Shown here one piece after another: positions 16,505 to 25,323 of a DNA stretch of 64,000 bases (positions within the stretch are counted from its first letter, which is position 1; the number at the start of each line of letters is the position of its first letter). Below the pieces are notes generated by a model. It was not told where the DNA came from. It saw only the letters and a program-made list of their open reading frames with translations, and did not search any database. This DNA comes from Aquabacterium sp. (GTDB lineage: Bacteria; Pseudomonadota; Gammaproteobacteria; Burkholderiales; Burkholderiaceae_C), in NCBI RefSeq assembly GCF_016234775.1, contig NZ_JACRAH010000039.1:27047-91046 (forward strand), in the 5' to 3' direction. Position numbers and translations under genes: made by a program.

Positions 16505-19500
16505 ATGAACGAAAAACGAATTCAAGGTAAGGGCCGATTCCTCAACCTGCTGGCGAGTGCATCGCTTGTTTTGGCAGCTCTGCAATCGGTGCATGCGCAA
16601 AGCTCTTCACCGTCATCAAGTTCCGCCTCCTCGTCCTCATGTGGTGCGCCGGCCACCGGCCCTGGTGCGTGCGTAGCGGACCAGCCCGCGAGCAAACCTG
16701 ACCCCAGTCCGACTGCGTCAGCAAGCAATCCCATCAACACGATAACGGGCAACAAGTATCAGCGAGAGGTTGACTTACCTGCATTGCCAGGCGTGCTGGG
16801 CCTCGAGATTGTTCGCCACTACAACAGCGACTTCAGTGGCCTCAAGAACACCAACGGGATCATGGGGCGGGGGTGGAAACTGTCCTACGAGACGCGACTG
16901 TCCGTTCAGGGGGCTCACCTGGAGGTGATTCAGGCTGACGGTCGGCGTATTGCCTTCCAAAAGGAGTTGATGACAGGGCAAGCCGGTGGAGCCAGTCCAA
17001 GCGACGGCAAGATCGTTATTCGCGCCGGTAACCAAGGACCTGAGTACACGTGGGTGTGGCCCAGTGGCAGAAAGCTGACCTTTGACGCACAAGGCAAGTT
17101 GCTGCAGATCGCTGCACCGACGGGTGAGTTCGTCACGCTTCAATATGATCCGAAGGGCCTGTTGATTCAAGTGATCGACCCACAGGGGCGTCGTTTGAAG
17201 TTGAACTACCCCGAACGGAGCGTGGCAGAGGCTGGCCGCTTCAAGGGCGTGCAAAGCGTCGACTCACCCGTTGGCCGCTTTGTGTACGAGTACGGCAGCC
17301 CGATACCCAAGGAGGCGAAGGTTGCTGTGCATCAACTGGCGGCCAACCTTGTTCGGGTTCAGATTCCGACACAGTACAACGCAGATACACCTGCACACGG
17401 TTTGACAAGTCGCGGAGCGAGCAGCAGTGACCTTGCACGTATCTACCACTATGAAGATGCGCGCTTTCCCACCTTGCTGACGGGGATCAGCGTTCAAGGC
17501 AAGGACGGGAAATCGAAAGCTGACCGTATCGAACGACTGGCTACCTACGGCTACGATGAACGTGGCTGGGCCGTTCGATCCGTGCATGGTTATGGCATTG
17601 AGTTGGCTCACATCGATAGAGCGGATGAGCGCAATGCTGGTCACGCAGTTCTGGTTCACAGCAAGTCGGCACAGTCTCCTCAAGGGCAGAAGCTGGAAAT
17701 ATGGAGCCGGCAGATTGCCGGGGCCTATCGCATCACCGAAACACGTGGTGTGGCTTGTCCTACTGTCGTACCTTGTCCTGAAGCCAACATGCGCTATCGG
17801 TACGACGATCGCGGTCTGGTGATTGAGGCCATCAAGCTGGATGCGCAAGGTTTGGCGTTGCAGGGCACGCGTACTGAATACGATGTCGTGGCCCGCCCTG
17901 TGAGAGTGACGAAGGTTGAGTACCAGAACGGAAAGCCGGTTGGCGAGCACATGCGTGTTCGCTATGAGTATGGTGGTTTGCCTGCCAATCACAGACAACA
18001 ACGCGACGAGCCAGTCAACGTTTACAGCGACAAGCCTGTATTGATCGCCGTGCCCAGCGTAGTACCTGGGCAGGAGCACAAGCTACATATCGAATACAAC
18101 GAATTCGGTCAGCCCACCCGGATCACAGATACGGGTTGGTCTCCCGCGGTAGCTGATCAAGCTTCAACGCTGCTGCAGCGTGTGACCACGAACCGGTATG
18201 CCCGTATCAATGGACGGAGCGTGTTGCGTGCATCCGATGGCCCTTTGCCAGGTGACAAGGACACCACGCAATTCGAGTGGGAAGAGCACGCCAATTTCGT
18301 GGTGCAAACGCAGTATCCCAATGGCATGCGAGTACGGATGGAGCGAGATGAGGCAGGACGGCCCACGGTTCAATCATTGATGGACGCGAATCGCCGAATT
18401 CAGTACGTCAACACCTATCTCCCTTCAGGCAAGATCGCCAAGTCGGTGCGATCAGCCATGTTTGACCAGGGCACCGAACTGAGAGAAGAAGTTGTTCAGT
18501 CTTTCGACGTGTTTGGTGGCCTTGCCAGCTTTCAGGACTCGCAGACAGGCCCGTGGCAGATTCAAGCAGATGAGCGTGGTCGCATGACTTCGATTCAAGA
18601 CGTGCGTGGCAGGGAATTGGCGTTCGTCCATAACGAGCAAGACCAGTTAATGGCTTGGATTGCTCGTGATGTCGACAAATCAGTACGAGATGGTCGTTGG
18701 AATTTCTTCGGTCAACAAGGTGAGTTGCTCGATGCGACGGTGCCGCGACAGGGGAACGCGGCGGAAGCCGTGCTTTCGGGCTTTGAGTATGGGGAGAATC
18801 TGTCTCGGCCGAAGTTTCAGCACATTGCTTATCAGGCAGAAGAACCCTCCACTCAGCCCGAAGCCGCTCGCTTCAAGCCGCGCAGTTTCAAAGCGGCATT
18901 CGATGACTTTGGACGAGTCGTCCGCGATTCCAGCCCCGTAGAGGGTGATATTCGGTATCACTTCGGGATGAACCAGACCGGATCCTGGCGCGAAAAGATT
19001 CATACAGATCTGGGGGGGCAGTCGAGCCAGCGAGAGCGGCTTGAGTTTGATCATGCAGGGCGGCTGACCAAACGTATCAGGGGTGACTGTGTTGAGCGAT
19101 TGGTCTACGAGGGGCAGTTGGTTCGAGAACTGCTTGGCTGTGGCGCCCGAACCGTGTATTCGAGAGACGCATGGGGGCGCATCACCGAGCAAGTCAAGCA
19201 CGTTGGCGAAAAGGTGTTCACGGAGCGCTTTGCCTACGACGCCTCTGGCTGGATGAACAAGCGGCAGTTGGTGGGGGGCGATGTACTCTATTACGAACGC
19301 TTGCCGCAGTCTTCGGAATTGAAAGGCGTATTTTTGGAGTCGCCGTGGTTGAAGTCGATTCGTCTGCACGTGAGCGATGCACTGGCTGATGCCATGGTCC
19401 AGGCGCTTCCCAGGGGATGGACACAGACCACGGTCATGGACATGCGCGTCGCGCGCTTCTGGGACAGTCAGCCTGTCAAATGGCAAACGGTCGGCGGCGC

Positions 19501-21517
19501 AGTGATAGAACACTTGCACACGCGAGAAGGTCGGGTTGGTCGTATCACGGCGTCGGATGCTTCCAGCAAAGAACTGGTCTCCATGTCTTACAGGTACGAT
19601 GAACTCGGTTTGACGAGATCCGTCGAGGCGCAAAACTGGAGCCTGAATCAGGGGGCAAAGCCGCAGCCTTCGGTTTTCCAATATGGTCCGCAGCGTGGCG
19701 CGCTGATACGTGCGGGCATGTCGGCTTCAGTGCGGGCGTCTGTCAATGTCGTCGCTGCCGGTACGCCGGAGCGATTCGATGGATTTGGTCGTGTTGTCGA
19801 GCGCACAACGAGGAAAGCTGGCAAGCCGGTCTTGCAAGGGTTTGACTATGACGCTGCTGGCCGATTGTCTGCTGTCAAAGAAGGTGGCTCGGTTGTAGCC
19901 ACCTATCAATATGACGCTCATGGGGACCGCGTCGCCAAGTCAGTTTGGGCTCATGGCAAGTCCAGCACAACCTACTTCGTTTATGACAGCAAGCACAGAC
20001 TGTCAGCAGAGGTCTTGCCTGATGGGCATGTCAATCAATATTTATATGATGGATACGCGCCATATGCGATGCTGTCGAACGGCGAACCCTTGGCCGTGCA
20101 TACGGATGCACGCGGTATGCCAGTTGCCTTGAGTGATGTGCGTCAGCAGGTGGTGTGGCGGGGAGAATTTGATCCAGACGGCAACGTGTTGCGTGAAGAG
20201 GGTTCCGGATCCGTCAAGCTGAGGATGCCTGGCCAGGTGTTCGATGAGGAGACCGGGCTCTACTTCAACGTCAACAGGTACTACGATCCGTCATCGGGTC
20301 GCTATATCACCCCTGACCCATTGGGGTGGACCCACGGTGAGGGGGCATACGATTATGTTGGCGGTCATCCTTTGGATGGTAGTGACCCACTGGGGCTCTT
20401 CGAAATTCCGACATTGGATTTCTTTGGCATCAGTTCGGCGCCGCTAACTGATGAGGGGCATGGCGATATTGTCAGAGTCGCATTTCAATTGTATGCGGCC
20501 CAGAATCATGAGCAAAGGTTCTCCCAGGAGATTATTGATCAGATTGTGTTGAATAACTATCACACGGATGCGGCTTCATCGATTTTTGGTGGCGGCGGTG
20601 GACAGTTTGTGGCCAAGAATCACTTCGATAATCCAAATGACGGACCGATGTATCTGGACAAGGAGATGACCAAGTTGAATCCTGATTACAATAATCTGTC
20701 CTGGATAAAGAATTCGGTGGATCAACTTAATGCTAATCGAGGGGGTTACGGTCTTGTTGTTGCTTATAAATCGGGGGTGGGTGATATTTCAGAGATCATG
20801 TCCAGTTTTGGTCGAAGCACACACACGCTGGCAGACTTTTACGCCCACACCAATTGGGTTGATGATCCCAGTCGCGGAGGCTGCGTGGATAACAAGCGTC
20901 TTATCGGCAAGAACGAAGTGGGTTATGTGCCGTATGGGCTTGGCAAGACAGAGGTTTGGAATGAGGATGTGTCGGACTCCGCCTTGAAGGTGCTATACAG
21001 TGGAACGGTGAGTTTGGAGCCGAGTGCGGCTTTGGGTTGTATCAATGACATCAGTTGCTCGGAGGATAAGACCACTCATGGTTATTGGGCAAAGGATGCG
21101 GATGGTCCATCAGTTTTTACTGATGATCAGATCAAGAAGTATGCAGCCAAAGGTTTGAAGTTTTATGGTGTTCATGAATACGAGCCTGGCATGAGTGTTG
21201 ATGGTCAGGCTTTGGTGCCAGAAGATTATGGGGTTTCCTGGTGGGCGGAAGATGCTGCGACGGGCGTCCGTAAGAACGCATTTGCTGACGTGAAGAAGGG
21301 TGATCGCATATATGTCAAGCAAGACATCTATAATTCCCATCGTTTGGCCAAGGCGCTGGCCATTCAGGCTACCATCAACGAAATTGATAAGTTGTACAAG
21401 GCGGCCGCGGGAGTTAAAGTGGGTAGTCTGCTTTTGACGGATGTTTTCAAGATGGAAAAAGCTAGGCTGGATAAAGAGAAGGTAGAGTACGACAGATATC
21501 CGGCAAAGAATAACTGA
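16505..21517 (+). CDS. Sec-exported Rhs-family protein with HET-C/zinc-phospholipase-like C-terminal domain
   Basis: The ATG at 16505 gives 1670 residues with a Sec signal peptide (residues 1-31, ending SVHA); a TTG at 16460 overlapping the previous stop is open but less likely. A Ser-rich stretch is followed by a DUF6531-like start (NTITGNKYQREVDLPALPG, about residue 78), about 1100 residues of YD/Rhs repeats, and the Rhs core end FDEETGLYFNVNRYYDPSSG...DPLGL at 1294-1298. The 372-residue tail holds H1319, NHFDN (1372-1376), STHTLADFYAHTNWVDD (H1440, D1444, H1448) and SHRLAKALAIQAT. The middle block strongly recalls the metal-binding motif of HET-C and zinc phospholipase C-like proteins. The tail DNA is visibly lower in GC (26 of 60 in 20521-20580). 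No PAAR or other T6SS module is present. Confidence 0.85.
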   Translation: MNEKRIQGKGRFLNLLASASLVLAALQSVHAQSSSPSSSSASSSSCGAPATGPGACVADQPASKPDPSPTASASNPINTITGNKYQREVDLPALPGVLGLEIVRHYNSDFSGLKNTNGIMGRGWKLSYETRLSVQGAHLEVIQADGRRIAFQKELMTGQAGGASPSDGKIVIRAGNQGPEYTWVWPSGRKLTFDAQGKLLQIAAPTGEFVTLQYDPKGLLIQVIDPQGRRLKLNYPERSVAEAGRFKGVQSVDSPVGRFVYEYGSPIPKEAKVAVHQLAANLVRVQIPTQYNADTPAHGLTSRGASSSDLARIYHYEDARFPTLLTGISVQGKDGKSKADRIERLATYGYDERGWAVRSVHGYGIELAHIDRADERNAGHAVLVHSKSAQSPQGQKLEIWSRQIAGAYRITETRGVACPTVVPCPEANMRYRYDDRGLVIEAIKLDAQGLALQGTRTEYDVVARPVRVTKVEYQNGKPVGEHMRVRYEYGGLPANHRQQRDEPVNVYSDKPVLIAVPSVVPGQEHKLHIEYNEFGQPTRITDTGWSPAVADQASTLLQRVTTNRYARINGRSVLRASDGPLPGDKDTTQFEWEEHANFVVQTQYPNGMRVRMERDEAGRPTVQSLMDANRRIQYVNTYLPSGKIAKSVRSAMFDQGTELREEVVQSFDVFGGLASFQDSQTGPWQIQADERGRMTSIQDVRGRELAFVHNEQDQLMAWIARDVDKSVRDGRWNFFGQQGELLDATVPRQGNAAEAVLSGFEYGENLSRPKFQHIAYQAEEPSTQPEAARFKPRSFKAAFDDFGRVVRDSSPVEGDIRYHFGMNQTGSWREKIHTDLGGQSSQRERLEFDHAGRLTKRIRGDCVERLVYEGQLVRELLGCGARTVYSRDAWGRITEQVKHVGEKVFTERFAYDASGWMNKRQLVGGDVLYYERLPQSSELKGVFLESPWLKSIRLHVSDALADAMVQALPRGWTQTTVMDMRVARFWDSQPVKWQTVGGAVIEHLHTREGRVGRITASDASSKELVSMSYRYDELGLTRSVEAQNWSLNQGAKPQPSVFQYGPQRGALIRAGMSASVRASVNVVAAGTPERFDGFGRVVERTTRKAGKPVLQGFDYDAAGRLSAVKEGGSVVATYQYDAHGDRVAKSVWAHGKSSTTYFVYDSKHRLSAEVLPDGHVNQYLYDGYAPYAMLSNGEPLAVHTDARGMPVALSDVRQQVVWRGEFDPDGNVLREEGSGSVKLRMPGQVFDEETGLYFNVNRYYDPSSGRYITPDPLGWTHGEGAYDYVGGHPLDGSDPLGLFEIPTLDFFGISSAPLTDEGHGDIVRVAFQLYAAQNHEQRFSQEIIDQIVLNNYHTDAASSIFGGGGGQFVAKNHFDNPNDGPMYLDKEMTKLNPDYNNLSWIKNSVDQLNANRGGYGLVVAYKSGVGDISEIMSSFGRSTHTLADFYAHTNWVDDPSRGGCVDNKRLIGKNEVGYVPYGLGKTEVWNEDVSDSALKVLYSGTVSLEPSAALGCINDISCSEDKTTHGYWAKDADGPSVFTDDQIKKYAAKGLKFYGVHEYEPGMSVDGQALVPEDYGVSWWAEDAATGVRKNAFADVKKGDRIYVKQDIYNSHRLAKALAIQATINEIDKLYKAAAGVKVGSLLLTDVFKMEKARLDKEKVEYDRYPAKNN

Positions 21518-21525
21518 GGGTATCT

Positions 21526-22395
21526 ATGTTGAAAATGGTGAGCTCGATTTTCAAGTCCACGAGGATTCCGCAGCGTTTTGGTGTGAGCGCCGCCATGTTG
21601 ACGTTTGCCTCCTGTGCATGCGCCATTGAACGATCAGACGTGATGGTTTGTGGTTTCGAAGATGGCAGTGAGGCCACACTGAAAGCAACGCATGATTGGT
21701 CCCCTGTGGGGGCCTTGGCGGGCCTCATTGGGGATGTGTCGAGTAGAAGAAATCAAAGCGGGTACACCGCTTACTTCCAAGCGGGTAATGGCAAGTCAAG
21801 CAAGGCGCCGCGCGGCGCCATGTTTGGCATTCCAATCGATCAGGGCAAGTTGGTCCAGTCGATCGGTGTGCGCTTGTGCTCGGAGGTGGCCGTGTGGCGT
21901 GGCCGGCCCTTGGTCAATGGCGCTTTTTTAGCCGATGAGGGGGGGTGGCAGGACATGGCATTCTCGGCTCGCCGATTGCCACTGCATTTCGAAGATATGC
22001 CTGGCTGGGTGAGTGCTTATCTTCGTAAATACGATGGATGGCCGGCGCGTGGCGGTAATTTTGTTGCGCCGGTCGGCGATGTGTTGGTCAGCGAGCAACC
22101 CATTGGGGATGCAAAGGCCAAATACGTGGTTAGCGCTGTCTACCAAAGTATTTCCAGGGATGGTGGAAAAACCTGGGATGCTCCGGTCCTGACACCACAT
22201 GCCTATATTTTTGAGATCGGGCGGGTCATGGTGGATCAGAGCTTTGTGGGGCGCCCATTGACGTATGAAGGACAAAAATTCCAAGCGCCCAAATTCACAC
22301 GTCCTCAAACGCAGGAAGAGAGGAACGAAGCGATTCAGAAGTTACCCGTGCATTGGCAAAGGGTGATCTCTGGCTCGGGCACCCCAGGCGGGTAG
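21526..22395 (+). CDS. Exported protein of unknown function, possible immunity protein
   Basis: A 289-residue protein starting 8 bases after the Rhs stop, so it is very likely co-transcribed. The N-terminus has a basic stretch and a hydrophobic run ending ASCACA near residue 36, a probable signal peptide. One perfect Asp-box motif (SRDGGKTW, the SxDxGxTW pattern) lies near residue 213, with a hydrophobic VVSAVYQSI before it; a single Asp-box does not make a sialidase. The gene directly behind an Rhs toxin tail is the usual place of an immunity gene, and a periplasmic immunity protein would fit a toxin acting in the periplasm or on membranes. That role is inferred from position only. Confidence 0.6.
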   Translation: MLKMVSSIFKSTRIPQRFGVSAAMLTFASCACAIERSDVMVCGFEDGSEATLKATHDWSPVGALAGLIGDVSSRRNQSGYTAYFQAGNGKSSKAPRGAMFGIPIDQGKLVQSIGVRLCSEVAVWRGRPLVNGAFLADEGGWQDMAFSARRLPLHFEDMPGWVSAYLRKYDGWPARGGNFVAPVGDVLVSEQPIGDAKAKYVVSAVYQSISRDGGKTWDAPVLTPHAYIFEIGRVMVDQSFVGRPLTYEGQKFQAPKFTRPQTQEERNEAIQKLPVHWQRVISGSGTPGG

Positions 22396-22418
22396 CTCTG
22401 TTTTGACCTGCGAATGAA

Positions 22419-23402
22419 ATGCGCAATTGGCTTCGGATTTCTTTGGCGCTCCTGCCGCTCATATGTGCTCACGCGGTCATGGCGGCTTGCGGACCTGTTT
22501 CTGTCGAGCGCACCCAATTCGAGGTGGCGCACTCCGGACCTGTTTGCCTCGGTCACGACATCACTCGGCCAGGCGAAATCTTTGCCTGGATGAATGGTGG
22601 CGAAACATCAGCCGGTGGTGCCGTGGGTTACCTTGGTGCCTCTAAGGTTGAACTGGACCTGCGGGGGCACACCATCTTGGCGAAGAGGGTAGGCGTGAGC
22701 GCCTTGCACGACGCCGCAAAGCGATTGACGTCTGACGACTATCCCGTTGGGCTGGTGATTCGCAATGGCAAGTTGATCAGCGCGACCGCCAGCGGCGTTG
22801 TACTGGACGATTTATTTGGTGATGTCTTTCTGAGCTTGAAGAGTGAGGTTGAGCGTTTCTGTGCCGACGGCAGGTCTTCAGATTACGTGAAGGCTTGCGT
22901 GAAAGATTGGTACGAAGATGAGCTGGGCGTCCTTCAGCGCATGAAGCGTAATGTTCCCCGTACCGGGCATCGCCTGGAGCAGTTGGATGTGTCTGCCGAG
23001 CGTGTTGCCGTGGCGATCAAGGGCAGTGGCAATGTGGTGCGCCAGAACCAGTTGAAGGTGACCGGGTGCGGCGTCAACATCTACCTGATTGGTGGCAATC
23101 AGGTGATCGAGGGCAACACCATCGTGGTCAGTGGCGCACGTTGCAGCCCTGCAGACGCCCCGATCAGGCTGCATGTGGGCGACAACAGCGTGATTCGCAA
23201 CAACACGATCATCATTGAAGGTTGGGGCGACAGGCCTGACGCGGCGATCAGCGTCATTGACAGCCAGAACGTCCTGATCGAGAACAACAAGGTCGTTGGG
23301 GCCAAGACGCTTTACAAGATCTGGGACGAGGATTCTGGTCAGAAGAGTTCCGTGACGGAGCGCGGCAACGAAATGAAGTCCTCGTGGCTTGGCTGGAAAT
23401 AG
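22419..23402 (+). CDS. Exported right-handed beta-helix protein
   Basis: A 327-residue protein with a signal peptide (MRNWLRISLALLPLICAHAV, cut near residue 24). The mature part carries runs typical of a parallel beta-helix: VELDLRGHTIL, GLVIRNGKLIS, VAVAIKGSGNVVRQNQLKV, NQVIEGNTIVVSG, NSVIRNNTIIIEG and QNVLIENNKVVGA, with the regular V-I-x-x-N-x-I spacing of pectate-lyase-like or NosD-like folds. No lyase active-site motif could be identified. It follows the preceding gene after 23 bases and ends the same-strand Tad-Rhs block. It might be a surface or periplasmic carbohydrate-interacting protein. Confidence 0.65.
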   Translation: MRNWLRISLALLPLICAHAVMAACGPVSVERTQFEVAHSGPVCLGHDITRPGEIFAWMNGGETSAGGAVGYLGASKVELDLRGHTILAKRVGVSALHDAAKRLTSDDYPVGLVIRNGKLISATASGVVLDDLFGDVFLSLKSEVERFCADGRSSDYVKACVKDWYEDELGVLQRMKRNVPRTGHRLEQLDVSAERVAVAIKGSGNVVRQNQLKVTGCGVNIYLIGGNQVIEGNTIVVSGARCSPADAPIRLHVGDNSVIRNNTIIIEGWGDRPDAAISVIDSQNVLIENNKVVGAKTLYKIWDEDSGQKSSVTERGNEMKSSWLGWK

Positions 23403-23406
23403 CGTA

Positions 23407-23448
23407 CCCCAAAGAAAACAGCCCATCGGCCTAGGAGCGACGGGCTGT
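23407..23448 (-). terminator. Intrinsic terminator reading on the minus strand
   Basis: A 10-base-pair stem (23419-23428 with 23438-23447, loop between) is followed on the minus strand by TTTTCTTT. One pair is G-U on the minus-strand RNA but an A-C mismatch on the plus-strand RNA, and there is no U-run on the plus side, so the terminator works for minus-strand transcripts. Confidence 0.7.
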
Positions 23449-23660
23449 GTGGTCGGTCATCCCTACCGGAAGACCTGATCCAGTGGGGCGATCCCCGGAT
23501 CTACCCCTGCGAAGGGGAGCCACCAGATCGGTGGCGTGGTGCAGCAAGATCGCCTTGCCTGCCTGATCAAAGTCAGGCCGAGCACCCATTGATGGCGCCG
23601 TTACCCGGCTACCCTGTCTGGCGTTGATTACCTCAACGTGTCGACGGGATTCAGTATCTC
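23411..23660 (-). ncRNA. Candidate minus-strand structured RNA built of serial hairpins
   Basis: The gap 23403-23796 has no convincing gene. On the minus strand it contains a chain of short perfect stems: CGTTGA/TCAACG (23622-23638) and GCCG/CGGC (23597-23609), both closing an identical GGTAA loop; GCCTGA/TCAGGC (23561-23578); GCAAG/CTTGC (23544-23558); GCCACC/GGTGGC (23519-23535); CCCCT/AGGGG (23504-23517); GATC/GATC (23490-23501). It ends in an intrinsic terminator that only has a U-tract on the minus strand, yet no minus-strand gene feeds it. A weak GATACT (complement of 23653-23658) could be a -10; no clear -35. It does not match 6S, tmRNA, RNase P or SRP RNA in what I can recall. A repeat element is the main alternative. 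Confidence 0.4.
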
Positions 23661-23796
23661 GCTTCTCGCCCTTTTTGTGGCGTGAATTTGCACGCAGATC
23701 AAAGGCAAAGCGCTTTTCGAGCCTTGGGCGTGAGAAAGTTGGCGGCACACTGTGTACCCATGCGATGGCACCGCGCCAGACGAAGGCGCTTTCAAT

Positions 23797-25323
23797 ATGG
23801 TTTGTGAACTTTTGACGGTCGGCCAGATGGCGCAAGCCGATGCCGCCACCATCCAGGCCGGTACCCCCGGCTTCACCTTGATGCAGGCCGCGGGTGATGC
23901 CGTGGTGCGCGCCATCACGCAACGCTGGTCCGCACGCGACACGGTGGTGCTGTGCGGCCCTGGCAACAATGGTGGCGATGGCTTCATCGTGGCGGCGCGC
24001 TTGCGCGAACTTGGGTGGCCCGTGCGTGTGGCCTGCCTCGGGGGCGCAGATGCGCTCAAAGGCGATGCCGCGCTGGCGGCCCAGGCGTGGTTGCAAGGCA
24101 GCGAAGGGGCGGCCGACATCGGCGCGCTGCAGCCCGCTTGTCTGGATGGCGCGCAACTGATCGTCGATGCGCTGTTTGGCGCCGGCTTGACGCGCCCCCT
24201 GGATGGCGCTGCCGCCGATGTGCTCATGCGTGCCAGCGGCAAGGCGCTGCCCATCGTGGCAGTGGACGTGCCCAGTGGCGTGTGGGGCGATACAGGCGAA
24301 GCCTCAGGCGCCGTGCCTTGCCAGCTCACCGTGACTTTTTTCAGACTCAAACCGGCTCACGCCTTGATGCCCGGCCGAGCTTTGTGCGGCGAGGTGGTGC
24401 TGGCCGACATCGGCATCGAGCCCACGGTGTTGCCCGCCCTGAAAGTGCAGACCTATGACAACCAGCCAGCGGTGTGGCGTGACGTGTGGCCGCACATGGA
24501 TGCAGCGGGCCACAAATACCACCGTGGCCACGCCTTGATCTGGGGCGGGCCCGAGATGACCGGCGCGGCTCGCCTGGCGGCGAGATCGTGCGCACGCATT
24601 GGTTCCGGGCTGACAACCGTGTGCACCCCTCGGCGTGCCTGGCCTGTTTACGCCGCGGCGCTGGAGTGCATCATGGTCCACCCGCTGGATGGTGAGGCCG
24701 CCGCCAGCTGGCAGATGGGGCTGGAAGGCCTGCTGGATGACGATCGCCTGTCAGCCATGCTGATGGGGCCGGGCGCCATGGGTGGCACCAATGCAGCGGG
24801 TATCCGCGGCGTGGTGTTGACCATGCTGGCCAGTGGTCGCCCGGTGGTGCTGGACGCCGACGCCATCTCGGCCTTTCATGAAGACCCGTCCTTGCTGTTT
24901 GCCGCCATCAAGGGGCACAGCCGCCCGGTGGTGCTGACGCCGCATGGTGGCGAGTTCGTGCGCCTGTTCAAGGCGCCGGAGGTGTCTGTGGCGAGCAGCA
25001 AGCTGGACAAGACTCGCGCGGCGGCCAGGCTCAGCGGGGCGGTGGTGCTGTTCAAGGGGGCCGATACGGTCATCGCGGCGCCGGATGGGCGCGCAGCCAT
25101 CAACCGCCATGCGCCATCCACCTTGGCGACCGCCGGGGCAGGCGACGTGCTGGCCGGCATGATCGTCGGGCTGCTGGCGCAAGGCATGCCGGCCTGGCAG
25201 GCTGCCTGCGCTGCATCCTGGTTGCATGGCGATGCCGCGCAGCACTTCGGCCTGGGTTTGATCGCCGATGACCTGCCTGACCTGATCCCGGCCGCGCTCC
25301 AGCGTCTGGCTGCCTCGCACTGA
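23797..25323 (+). CDS. nnrD: Bifunctional NAD(P)H-hydrate epimerase / ADP-dependent NAD(P)H-hydrate dehydratase
   Basis: A 508-residue protein repairing damaged NAD(P)HX. The N-terminal half is the YjeF epimerase domain (GPGNNGGDGFIVAARLRELG near residue 50, IVDALFGAGLTRPL near 125, VPSGVWGDTGE). The C-terminal half is the ribokinase-like dehydratase domain (LIWGGPEMTGAARLAARSCA about residue 247, VLMGPGAM-like segment, HGGEF, and STLATAGAGDVLAGMIVGLL near 445 with the catalytic Asp). The ATG at 23797 is chosen because an open frame upstream of it has no family similarity. It faces the diguanylate cyclase gene, ending only 23 bases before it. Confidence 0.92.
   Translation: MVCELLTVGQMAQADAATIQAGTPGFTLMQAAGDAVVRAITQRWSARDTVVLCGPGNNGGDGFIVAARLRELGWPVRVACLGGADALKGDAALAAQAWLQGSEGAADIGALQPACLDGAQLIVDALFGAGLTRPLDGAAADVLMRASGKALPIVAVDVPSGVWGDTGEASGAVPCQLTVTFFRLKPAHALMPGRALCGEVVLADIGIEPTVLPALKVQTYDNQPAVWRDVWPHMDAAGHKYHRGHALIWGGPEMTGAARLAARSCARIGSGLTTVCTPRRAWPVYAAALECIMVHPLDGEAAASWQMGLEGLLDDDRLSAMLMGPGAMGGTNAAGIRGVVLTMLASGRPVVLDADAISAFHEDPSLLFAAIKGHSRPVVLTPHGGEFVRLFKAPEVSVASSKLDKTRAAARLSGAVVLFKGADTVIAAPDGRAAINRHAPSTLATAGAGDVLAGMIVGLLAQGMPAWQAACAASWLHGDAAQHFGLGLIADDLPDLIPAALQRLAASH

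Noticed and set aside
21526..22395. Sialidase assignment from the Asp-box
   Set aside because: Only a single SxDxGxTW copy is present; sialidases carry several plus an arginine triad.
23411..23660. The hairpin array as 6S RNA, tmRNA, RNase P, SRP RNA or cobalamin riboswitch
   Set aside because: Serial short stems do not form the rod of 6S RNA, and none of the conserved cores of the other RNAs could be found on either strand.
23411..23660. The hairpin array as an ANTAR target
   Set aside because: ANTAR targets have paired hexaloops with A at position 1 and G at 4; the loops seen are mainly 4-5 bases with other sequences.
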